A stretch of DNA of 18,788 nucleotides from CAXSDR01 sp964236445 (GTDB lineage: Bacteria > Actinomycetota > Actinomycetes > Motilibacterales > Motilibacteraceae), in NCBI GenBank assembly GCA_964236445.1, contig CAXSDR010000079.1, positions 1 through 18,788 of the forward strand, written 5' to 3'. The notes beneath the pieces are model-generated. The model had not been told where the DNA came from. It worked only from the letters and a program-made list of their open reading frames with translations, and did no database searches. Shown piece after piece: positions 1 through 6,400 of the stretch. Position numbers and translations under genes: made by a program. The first letter of the stretch is position 1, and each line of letters begins with the position of its first letter.

Positions 1-550
1 GCGGCTGCACCAGACGCTCGCTCCACGTCACGGCGACCTGGCGGGGATAGGGCGATACCAGCTGCAGGCGGCTGCTGCGCAGCAGGTCGACCGTCGCGCG
101 GACCGCGTCGGGGCGGAGCACGACGTCGGCATCGACGAACACCAGTGCCGTGGTCTGCGCAGCGACCGCCGCCGCGAGCTGCGCGCAGGCCCAGGGTTTG
201 CCGAGCCATCCCACAGGCGGAGGTGCGCCTGCCAGCAGCCGGGTGCGAGGACGGTCGGCCAGCAGCGAGGTCACGACGTCACGCGTGCCGTCGGTCGAGC
301 TGTCGTCGAGCACGATCAGCGCCAGGTGGTCGTCCTGCGCGACGACGTCGAGAAGCGCCGCGAGGCAGGGACGCACCCGGTCGGCCTCGTTGCGCAGCGG
401 CAGCAGGACGGCGACGGGTTCGGTGAGCGGCGCAGGGTCAGGGCTCGGGACGCGCAGCCGCCGCAGGTTGTAGGCGCTGTGCAGGGTGGCGGTGACGGCC
501 AGCGCGGATCCGGTGTAGACCACGGCGCGACCGAGCCGGACCGGAGTCAC
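1..550 (-). CDS. Family 2 glycosyltransferase, probably carotenoid glycosyltransferase (3' end outside window)
   Basis: This is a GT-A fold, family 2 glycosyltransferase; only the first 183 residues are in the window and the C-terminus lies beyond base 1. A hydrophobic segment near the N-terminus (GRAVVYTGSALAVTATL) is followed by the nucleotide-binding strand PVAVLLPLRNEADRV, then VLDDSSTDGT, PVGWLGKPWACAQLA, and the metal-binding DXD-type motif in VFVDADVVLRPDA. The GWLGKPWA stretch is typical of the CruG/CrtQ-like carotenoid transferases. The GTG start at 550-548 overlaps the TGA of the upstream CruF-like gene (GTGA), which suggests translational coupling and a shared pathway. By that context it probably adds a sugar to a hydroxylated carotenoid end group at the membrane. 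The fold assignment is firm; the acceptor and sugar are inferred. Confidence 0.85.
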   Translation of the reverse strand, partial: MTPVRLGRAVVYTGSALAVTATLHSAYNLRRLRVPSPDPAPLTEPVAVLLPLRNEADRVRPCLAALLDVVAQDDHLALIVLDDSSTDGTRDVVTSLLADRPRTRLLAGAPPPVGWLGKPWACAQLAAAVAAQTTALVFVDADVVLRPDAVRATVDLLRSSRLQLVSPYPRQVAVTWSERLVQP

Positions 551-1347
551 GGCCGGTCGTCCCACAGGCACACGGCATAGGGCACGGCGACGAGTCCCAT
601 GACGAAGCCGCCGACGACAGCGACGCCCGGCCGGTCGAAGAACACCGCGGCTGACAGGACCGAGGCGGTGTAGGTCCACAGGAACAGCAGGGCAGGCGGT
701 CCGTCGAGCGACGAGGTCTCAGGAAGGAGAAGATGCAGGGCGGTCATGAGGACGAGGGAGACGGCCAACCAACCCACGAAGTTGGATACAGGAATTGCGG
801 GTATGCCGGGAATTGCAGGCGTGGGGTGGTCCCACTGCCAGTGTCCGGCCGCGACCATCTGCGGGTCGAGGAAGAGGTCCCAGCCGGCGAGGGCGACGGC
901 ACCGAGCGGGATGACCGGCCAGCGCCTGCTCTGCCCGAGCCTGCGGGCGACGACGAGACAGGGATAGGCGAACATCGCCCAGGCCAGGGCGATGACCAGA
1001 GGGACGGCAAAGAGGCGCGGCCCGAGGGCCGTGCCGTAGGAGTAGCGGCCGAACGGAAAGCCTGTGGCGACACCGAGGACCTCGACGGCGAAGCCGGTTC
1101 CTGCAGCGAGCACGAGGTAGCCGACAGCCCAGCCGACCCCCCGGTGCGTCGCCGCATGCGCCACGGAGGCGCAGGCGAAGACGATCACGGTGGTGATGGT
1201 CAGCACGTTGCGGGGATGGCCGTGGACGAGGGGATAGCCGATCTGCAGCAGCACGACCGCCACCGTCAGCAGCCACACCGCGGTGCGGGCGCGCGAGCTG
1301 GTGCGCCGCGGTCGGTGCACGGGCATGGCGTACGACCGGTAGCTCAC
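547..1347 (-). CDS. cruF: CruF-family carotenoid biosynthesis protein (carotenoid 1',2'-hydratase type, DUF422)
   Basis: This is an integral membrane protein of the CruF/DUF422 family, whose characterised members hydrate the psi end of acyclic or monocyclic carotenoids (gamma-carotene 1',2'-hydratase; bisanhydrobacterioruberin hydratase). About 260 residues form six to eight hydrophobic segments. Family signatures are plain: GFAVEVLGVATGFPFGRYSY, PLVIALAWAMFAYPCLVVA, GWDLFLDPQMVAAGHWQW and IPVSNFVGW. The start is uncertain. GTG at 1347 overlaps the TGA of the CrtA-like gene (GTGA), matching the next junction in this operon, so I chose it; ATG at 1326 gives a protein seven residues shorter. 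Neither has a strong ribosome binding site. The downstream end overlaps the glycosyltransferase start by 4 bases. The family is confident; the exact substrate is not visible from sequence. Confidence 0.88.
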   Translation of the reverse strand: MSYRSYAMPVHRPRRTSSRARTAVWLLTVAVVLLQIGYPLVHGHPRNVLTITTVIVFACASVAHAATHRGVGWAVGYLVLAAGTGFAVEVLGVATGFPFGRYSYGTALGPRLFAVPLVIALAWAMFAYPCLVVARRLGQSRRWPVIPLGAVALAGWDLFLDPQMVAAGHWQWDHPTPAIPGIPAIPVSNFVGWLAVSLVLMTALHLLLPETSSLDGPPALLFLWTYTASVLSAAVFFDRPGVAVVGGFVMGLVAVPYAVCLWDDRP

Positions 1348-2197
1348 GGCGTACGCCCGTCGTAGGTGCCCTCGACCGAGAGGATGCCGAAACGTGCGAA
1401 GAGCTCTTCGGCATACCACCCCTCCTGTGACGTACGCCGGATCGCCTCGATGTGGGCCGCGCCGCGATGCGCGAAGGAGACGAGGTCGGAGCTGCTGTCC
1501 CAGAGGGAGAACGTGCCTTGCAGGCCGACGGGTGCCTCGCCGATGCCCAGCGCGAGTCGCAGGCCGGGGGAGTCGTGCAGGTCGGTCGAGACCGGAGGGA
1601 CGGCGCGCCAGAAGGTGAGGGTGCGTGAGGTGCGGATGCGGGCGCGGGTNNNNNNNNNNNNNNNNNNNNNNNNNNNNNNNNNNNNNNNNNNNNNNNNNNN
1701 NNNNNNNNNNNNNNNNNNNNNNNNNNNNNNNNNNNNNNNNNNNNNNNNNGAGGGACGGCGCGCCAGAAGGTGAGGGTGCGTGAGGTGCGGATGCGGGCGC
1801 GGGTGAGGGCGGCGACCGGCTCGTCGCTCCGTTCGGGCTGTGGGGAGCCGAACGGTTCTCGACCCGACCACCGGCCACGGCTGCTTCTGGGTCGCAGAGC
1901 GACGCGAAGCTGCTCGTCGGCGATGCCCCGCCAGGCCCGGTGGGGGCGGCTGTCGCGCTCGAAGCGGACGGCTGCCGGCTCGTCGTCCCAGACGCTGAGC
2001 AGGGCCCAGTGCCGCGGGTCGGCGTCTCCGGGGGTGAAGGTGCGCCCGCTGCCGGTGCCGAGCAGCTTGGCGAAGGTGAGGCCGGAGACGGCGGGGGTGT
2101 GCAGCGCCCGGCGGTCGAGAGCCATGCGGGCGAGCGCGACGGGGACGCGGCGGGGAGACACCCCCCACACGTGCAGGGTGACGTAGGGCGGCGTCAT
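1344..2197 (-). CDS. CrtA-like (spheroidene) monooxygenase, interrupted by an assembly gap
   Basis: The family oxidises C-2 of acyclic carotenoid ends, giving 2-keto groups. The N-terminal part reads MTPPYVTLHVWGVSPRRVP, then GLTFAKLLGTGSGRTFTPGDADPRHWALLSVWDD, GRWSGREPF and DEPVAALTRARIRTSRTLTFWRAVP. The C-terminal part reads LALGIGEAPVGLQGTFSLWDSSSDLVSFA, then HIEAIRRTSQEGWYAEELFARFGILSVEGTYDG. These match the spheroidene monooxygenase family along its whole length. The 100-N gap and a duplicated 55-bp edge break the frame. Removing 155 bases (the gap plus one copy) leaves exactly 699 bases, 232 residues plus stop, in one frame, so the gene is probably intact in the organism. ATG 2197 is preceded by possible GTG starts at 2200 and 2203. 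It heads the minus-strand carotenoid operon. Confidence 0.82.
1595..1649. repeat. 55-bp direct repeat, copy 1 (left edge of the gap)
   Basis: These 55 bases are identical to 1750-1804, and the two copies abut the N run on either side. The pattern is that of two contig ends that overlap but were joined by a fixed-length gap rather than merged. It is therefore best read as an assembly duplication, not a biological repeat. Confidence 0.9.
1650..1749. other. Assembly gap of exactly 100 N
   Basis: There are exactly 100 undetermined bases, the common placeholder for a gap of unknown size. Because the flanks are the same 55 bp, the true gap is probably absent (negative length). Collapsing it restores the CrtA-like reading frame. 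Confidence 0.97.
1750..1804. repeat. 55-bp direct repeat, copy 2 (right edge of the gap)
   Basis: This is the second copy of 1595-1649, perfectly identical over 55 bases and ending where the first copy meets the N run. It encodes the same protein stretch (RARIRTSRTLTFWRAVP) that appears before the gap, which supports a duplicated contig edge. Confidence 0.9.
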
Positions 2198-2205
2198 CAC
2201 CACGA

Positions 2206-2234
2206 GCCTAGACCCGTGCTCACGAAGGTTGGAA
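2206..2234 (-). promoter_or_regulatory. Possible promoter of the carotenoid operon, near-leaderless
   Basis: Read on the minus strand, TAGGCT (2211-2206) resembles actinobacterial -10 elements. It lies only a few bases before the GTG/ATG starts at 2203-2197. An upstream TTCCAA is 18 bases away as a weak -35. If used, transcription would begin at or within a few bases of the start codon, giving a leaderless mRNA. No ribosome binding site is seen ahead of ATG 2197, which fits. This rests on short motifs only. Confidence 0.35.
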
Positions 2235-2267
2235 CTTCGGCGGCGCACCTGAATTTGCCCAGGCGGC

Positions 2268-2297
2268 TTGCGCCCAGCCTGCTGCTCCGCTTATCGT
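2268..2297 (+). promoter_or_regulatory. Possible promoter of the SOS mutagenesis operon
   Basis: TTGCGC (2268-2273), an 18-base spacer and TATCGT (2292-2297) form a plausible sigma70-type promoter pointing right. The start site would fall near 2303, so the LexA box at 2306-2321 would cover the start region and repression would be direct. A second candidate -35, TTGTCA at 2468-2473, has no good -10. Confidence 0.4.
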
Positions 2298-2301
2298 CGA
2301 G

Positions 2302-2325
2302 ATGTTCGAACATCTGTTCGAACAT
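2302..2325. promoter_or_regulatory. LexA (SOS) operator, tandem GTTCGAAC
   Basis: The 16 bases at 2306-2321 read TCGAAC-ATCT-GTTCGA, an exact match to the palindromic LexA box known from mycobacteria and other Actinomycetota (TCGAAC-N4-GTTCGA). The site is richer than one box: ATGTTCGAACAT (2302-2313) is itself a perfect palindrome and is followed directly by CTGTTCGAACAT (2314-2325). LexA bound here would repress the rightward DUF6504-HEPN-dnaE2 genes until RecA-driven cleavage after DNA damage. The box is about 105 bp from the leftward carotenoid start, so control of that operon is less likely. Confidence 0.88.
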
Positions 2326-2335
2326 GCCAAGAGCT

Positions 2336-2385
2336 CACCGGCTCCAGCCTCGACCCCTGGAGCCGGTGGACTCTCGGCTGGAGCC
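2336..2385 (+). other. Overlapping inverted repeats in the SOS operon leader
   Basis: CACCGGCTCCAG (2336-2347) pairs perfectly with CTGGAGCCGGTG (2357-2368), a 12-bp stem with a 9-base loop. The overlapping GGCTCCAGCC (2340-2349) can instead pair perfectly over 10 bp with GGCTGGAGCC (2376-2385). The two hairpins share an arm and exclude each other, as in attenuators. No U-tract follows. Whether this region is transcribed depends on which promoter is used. Confidence 0.6.
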
Positions 2386-2391
2386 AACGGA

Positions 2392-2427
2392 CGGTGCGGC
2401 ATGCGTGGGGAAGCGCATGCCGCACCG
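2392..2427 (+). other. Perfect 14-bp stem-loop in the SOS operon leader
   Basis: CGGTGCGGCATGCG (2392-2405) and CGCATGCCGCACCG (2414-2427) form a perfect 14-bp inverted repeat around an 8-base loop. The loop bases GGGGAAG (2407-2413) are complementary to CTTCCCC at 2452-2458, so a pseudoknot is possible. No T-run follows, though actinobacterial terminators often lack one. It could be a leader structure, a terminator or a protein-binding palindrome. Confidence 0.65.
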
Positions 2428-2524
2428 CCCTTCGGCTCCGTGGTCAGCCGCCTTCCCCCGGCGTCCGTTGTCAGTGCGTGCGCAGTCCGTCTGTGTGCGT
2501 GTGCGAACTGAGGGAGGGCAACTG
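2428..2524 (+). other. Rest of the leader, with the ribosome binding site of the DUF6504 gene
   Basis: No gene is visible here. The only clear signals are the possible pseudoknot partner CTTCCCC (2452-2458), a lone -35-like TTGTCA (2468-2473) and a strong Shine-Dalgarno GGGAGGG (2512-2518) six bases ahead of ATG 2525. Together with the LexA box and hairpins it completes the 327-base gene-free stretch between the divergent operons. Confidence 0.6.
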
Positions 2525-2911
2525 ATGAGGCGTTATGACGAGCCCGTCGAGGTGCGACGTCGCGACGACGTCCCGGCTGAGTTCTTGTGGCACGGCCGGT
2601 TCTACGTCGTGCGTGACGTGTTGGCGCACTGGGTGGAGACCGGTGCGTGGTGGCGCACGCCGGCTGCCAGTGCTGTCTATGGGCTCAACGTCGATCGGGA
2701 GCAGGGTGACATGAGCGGCTCGTCCGTCTCCACCAGCTCGACTCTTCCGTCGAGCGTCGCCGTCCCGTCCAGCGTCGCGCTGGACGAGGGTGGTGACCGG
2801 GAGATGTGGCGGGTCGAGGCCAGTGCCGGTCGCACCTGCGGGACAGGGGTCTTCGACCTGTGCTTCGAGTGGTCGGTCGGCGCCTGGCGCCTGGCCCGGA
2901 CGCTGGACTGA
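2525..2911 (+). CDS. DUF6504 family protein, first gene of the SOS operon
   Basis: This 128-residue protein has the DUF6504 pattern. The N-terminal block is MRRYDEPVEVRRRDDVPAEFLWHGRFYVVRDVLAHWVETGAWW, and the C-terminal block is REMWRVEASAGRTCGTGVFDLCFEWSVGAWRLARTLD. A Ser/Thr/Val-rich linker of low complexity joins them (about residues 60-90). The fold looks small and beta-rich, with no catalytic motif I can name. Family members are commonly found beside actinobacterial dnaE2 or imuB genes. The start is fixed by GGGAGGG six bases upstream. The gene is 3 bases from the HEPN gene and lies downstream of the LexA box, so it is probably SOS-induced. Its function is unknown; a mutasome accessory role is inferred from position only. 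Confidence 0.85.
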   Translation: MRRYDEPVEVRRRDDVPAEFLWHGRFYVVRDVLAHWVETGAWWRTPAASAVYGLNVDREQGDMSGSSVSTSSTLPSSVAVPSSVALDEGGDREMWRVEASAGRTCGTGVFDLCFEWSVGAWRLARTLD

Positions 2912-2914
2912 GCG

Positions 2915-3394
2915 ATGACCACCATGACGTCATCAGCGTCAGCCCCCGCACCGACGTCATCAGCTGCACCGACGTCGCCACCCCTGTCGACCGCCGCGCT
3001 CGGTCTGCTGACCTCGGCGCACCGTGATCTGGCCGAGGCGTCGATAGCGTCACGTGCGGCTGATCGCTATGCCGCCGCTCATCGGGGTGCGCTGCACACC
3101 GCTGCTGCCGTGCTGGCGGTCAGGGCGCGGCCGGTCGCCTCTACCACACGCAGCCGTCGCAGCAGCCCGCGCAGCGCATGGGACCTGCTGGCTCGCGTGG
3201 CTCCCGAGTTCGCTGAGTGGGCGCTGCTCTTTGCTGCCGGCGCAGGCAAGCGGGCAGCAGCCGAGGCCGGGCTGCGCCATGCGGTGTCGGAGCGTGAGGC
3301 CGATGACCTGGTGCGTGAGGTCGAAGGCTTCCTGAGGCTTGTCGAGACCGGGTTCGGGCTCAGCACCCAGGCTGCCCTGCCACTGCGGAGTTGA
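2915..3394 (+). CDS. SAV_6107-type HEPN domain protein
   Basis: This 159-residue, mostly helical protein matches the HEPN_SAV_6107 family. A low-complexity Ala/Ser/Thr/Pro N-terminus (residues 1-28) precedes the HEPN domain. The domain contains LLTSAHRDLAEASIASRAADRYAAAHRGALHTAAAVLAVRA, then SAWDLLARVAPEFAEWALLFAAGAGKRAAAE and a C-terminal acidic helix. Residues R51-YAAA-H56 form an R-X4-H motif, the catalytic signature of HEPN ribonucleases, although many HEPN proteins are not nucleases. It starts 3 bases after the DUF6504 stop; a second ATG lies at 2924. Its stop overlaps a TTG that opens the dnaE2 frame, so it sits tightly between DUF6504 and dnaE2 and is probably co-induced with them. Its biochemical role is unknown. 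Confidence 0.85.
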   Translation: MTTMTSSASAPAPTSSAAPTSPPLSTAALGLLTSAHRDLAEASIASRAADRYAAAHRGALHTAAAVLAVRARPVASTTRSRRSSPRSAWDLLARVAPEFAEWALLFAAGAGKRAAAEAGLRHAVSEREADDLVREVEGFLRLVETGFGLSTQAALPLRS

Positions 3395-3402
3395 GGCCTT
3401 CC

Positions 3403-6400
3403 ATGCCTTCCATGCCTTTCAGTGACCCTTTCGTCCACCTGCATGTCGCGTCCGGCTACTCCATCCGCTACGGCGCGTCACATCCCGGGGCGCTCGTCGA
3501 CCGGGCTGCTGACCATGGCATGGACACGCTGGCGCTGACCGATCGTGACGGCACCTATGGCGCGGTGCGGTTCGCCACCGCCTGTGCGGCAGCGGGCATC
3601 CGTCCCGTGCTCGGCGTCGACCTCGCGGTCGAGCCTTCCGGAATCGTGCCGGTGTCATCGGCTGTCGGTACGTCGTCTCCGGGTACGTCCCTGACCGCAG
3701 CGCGGCGAACTCCTGCCCGCGGTGGAGCCGTGGTCGACCTGCGACTGCCTCGTGTGCTGCTGCTCGCCCAGGGCGCCCGTGGGTGGGCTGCGCTGTGCCG
3801 ACTGGTCTCGGCGACCCATCTGCGGGGCGAGCGCGGCCGACCCGTCGCCACCCTCGAGCTCATCGCCGAACATGCCAGCGGTGGCAACCTGCTCGTCCTG
3901 CTGGGCCCGGCGTCCGAGCTGGGACCGGCCCTCACCTCACGACGACCCGATCTCGCCCGCACCGTGCTGCGGCGCTGGCGCGAGGTCGTGGCACCCGAGG
4001 ACCTCATGGTCGAGGTCGTCTCGCACCGCGGGCCCGGGCACGCCGCGCTGGGAGCCCGGCTGCTGGGTCTGGCCACCGAGCATCGCGTGAGTGTCGTCCT
4101 GACCAACGCGGTGCGTTATGCCGACGCCTCCGACGCGCCTGTCGTGGACGTGCTCGATGCGGCGCGCCGGTTGGTTCCGCTGGACGCTCGTCACCTCGAC
4201 CGGGCCAACTCCGAGGGGTGGCTCAAAGGCGGCAAGCAGATGGGCGAGGTCGCCGAGGAGGTCGTGAGCCTGGCGGGTCTGCAGGCGTCGACCTCCGGTG
4301 CCTCGATGGTCTCGCGTCTGCTCGCTGCCACTCGTCGCGTCGCCGATCGCTGCGCCCTGGATCCACGGGCCGATCTCGGCATCGGCGAGGTCCACTTTCC
4401 TGAGCTCGCGGTCCTCGACACCAGTGGGCGACCGGCTGACGTGGTCCTCCGCGAGCGGTGCGAGGCCGGACTCGGTCGTCGGGCCATGGCTCCCACCAGC
4501 GGTGTGCACCGCCGCCTCGACGACGAGCTCGAGGTGATCCGCCGCCTCGGCTACCCCTCCTACTTCCTCACGGTTGCCGACGTGGTCGACCTCATCCGCG
4601 ACATGGGGGTGCGGTGCGCTGCACGAGGGTCCGGCGCCGGCAGCCTGGTCAACTACCTCTTGGGCATCTCCGGGGTGGACCCGATGGTCCACGGGCTGGT
4701 GATGGAACGCTTCCTCTCGCCGCTGCGTGGCCAGCTGCCCGATGTGGACGTCGACGTGGAGTCGGCTCGTCGCACCGAGGTCTATGAGCAGGTGCTCGCG
4801 CGCTATGGCGGGTCGCGTTGCGCATGTGTCTCGATGATGGACACCTACCGCATCCGCCACGCCGTCCGTGACGTCGGTGCGGCCTTGGGGTTGCCGCCCG
4901 GTGAGATCGACACCCTCGCCAAGTCGTTCCCGCACATCCGGGCCCGCGACGCACGAATGGCGCTGCGTGAGCTGCCGGAGCTGCGTGCCAGCGGCATCGC
5001 CGACAACGGTCGGCTCGATCTGCTGCTCAACCTCGTCGAACGGCTCGACGGCCTGCCGCGTCACGTCGCCCTGCACCCCTGCGGAGTCCTGCTCTCGGAT
5101 GCGACGCTGCTCGACCGCACGCCGGTCGAGTCGAGCTGGCTGGGTTTTCCGATGAGTCAGTTCGACAAGGACGACGTCGAGCAGCTCGGGCTGCTCAAGC
5201 TCGACATCCTGGGCATCCGCATGCAGTCGGCCATGGCCCATGCGGTTGCAGAGGTCGCCCGTGTTGACGGCGGAGAGCCGATCGATCTCGACGACCAGTC
5301 CCAGGTGCCGCTCGACGATCCGGCGACGTTCGCGCTGGTGCAGTCCTCGCGCACGCTCGGGTGCTTCCAGATCGAGTCGCCAGGTCAGCGCGAGCTCGTC
5401 GGCAAGTTCGCTCCCGAGACCTTCAACGACCTCATCATCGACATCTCGCTGTTTCGCCCGGGCCCGGTCAAGAGCGACATGGTCAGGCCGTTCCTGCTCG
5501 CTCGCCAGGGATGGCAGGAAGCGACCTATGTGCACGACGACCTGCGACCGGCTCTGGCCGAGACCTACGGCGTCGTGGTGTTCCACGAGCAGGTGTTGCG
5601 GATCATCGCGGTGTTCTCCGGCGCGAGCCTCGCTGAGGCCGACGAAGCCCGGCGGGCGCTGGGGAACCCGGCAGCCAAACCTGAGGTGAAGACCTGGTTC
5701 TATCCCCTCGCCCTGGCACGCGGTTATGCCCGCGAGCTCGTCGACAAGATCTGGGCAGTGCTCGAGGCCTTCGCGTCCTTCGGCTTCTGCAAGGCGCACG
5801 CGGCGGCCTTCGCTCTGCCGACCTACCAGTCCGCGTGGCTCAAGGCCCATCACCCGGCTGCCTTCCTCGCCGGGGTGCTCACCCATGACCCGGGGATGTA
5901 TCCCAAGCGGCTGATCCTCGACGACGCCCGTCAGTTCGGCATCGCGGTGCTCAGCCTGGACGTGAACGCCTCCGACGCCGCCTATCGCATCGAGCGCATC
6001 GGGAGATTCGACGAGCCGCCGCCGGCGATCCTCGGTCAGGTGCCACGACCCGCGCCGGTTCAGCTCCTCCCGGGCCTGCCGGATCCGCGCTCCTACGGCA
6101 TCAGGCTCGGGCTCGCCGACGTCAAAGGCATCACCGATGCCGAGATCGCCCGCATCGTCGCCGCGCGCCCGTTCCACTCCCTCGCCGACTTCTGGCACCG
6201 CGCACGGGTGTCGCGTCCCATCGCCGAGCGGCTGGTCGTGGCCGGAGCTTTCGACTCCCTCTACGGCTTGGGCTCGACCGTCCCGGTCCGTCGCCGTGGC
6301 AGCGTGAACCGGCGCGACCTGCTGCTCCAGGTCGTGGAGCTCGACCGTTGGAGCAGGGCAGAGAAGACTGCCACGTCACGCAGCACCCGGGGCCGCCCGG

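Noticed and set aside
1595..1804. 55-bp direct repeat as a transposition or recombination target
   Set aside because: Both copies touch the N run exactly, and removing one restores the gene, so an assembly overlap explains it.
719..2248. Long minus-strand frame running through the N gap
   Set aside because: It joins the true N-terminal half of the CrtA-like gene to an out-of-frame shadow of the CruF-like gene because the 100-N placeholder and the 55-bp duplication shift the frame.
2220..2402. Small minus-strand frame in the divergent regulatory region
   Set aside because: It has no conserved features or ribosome binding site and overlaps the LexA box and inverted repeats.
3937..6198. 753-codon open frame on the minus strand inside dnaE2
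   Set aside because: It is antisense to a clear DnaE2, has no recognisable domain, and is the kind of long open shadow frame expected at high G+C.
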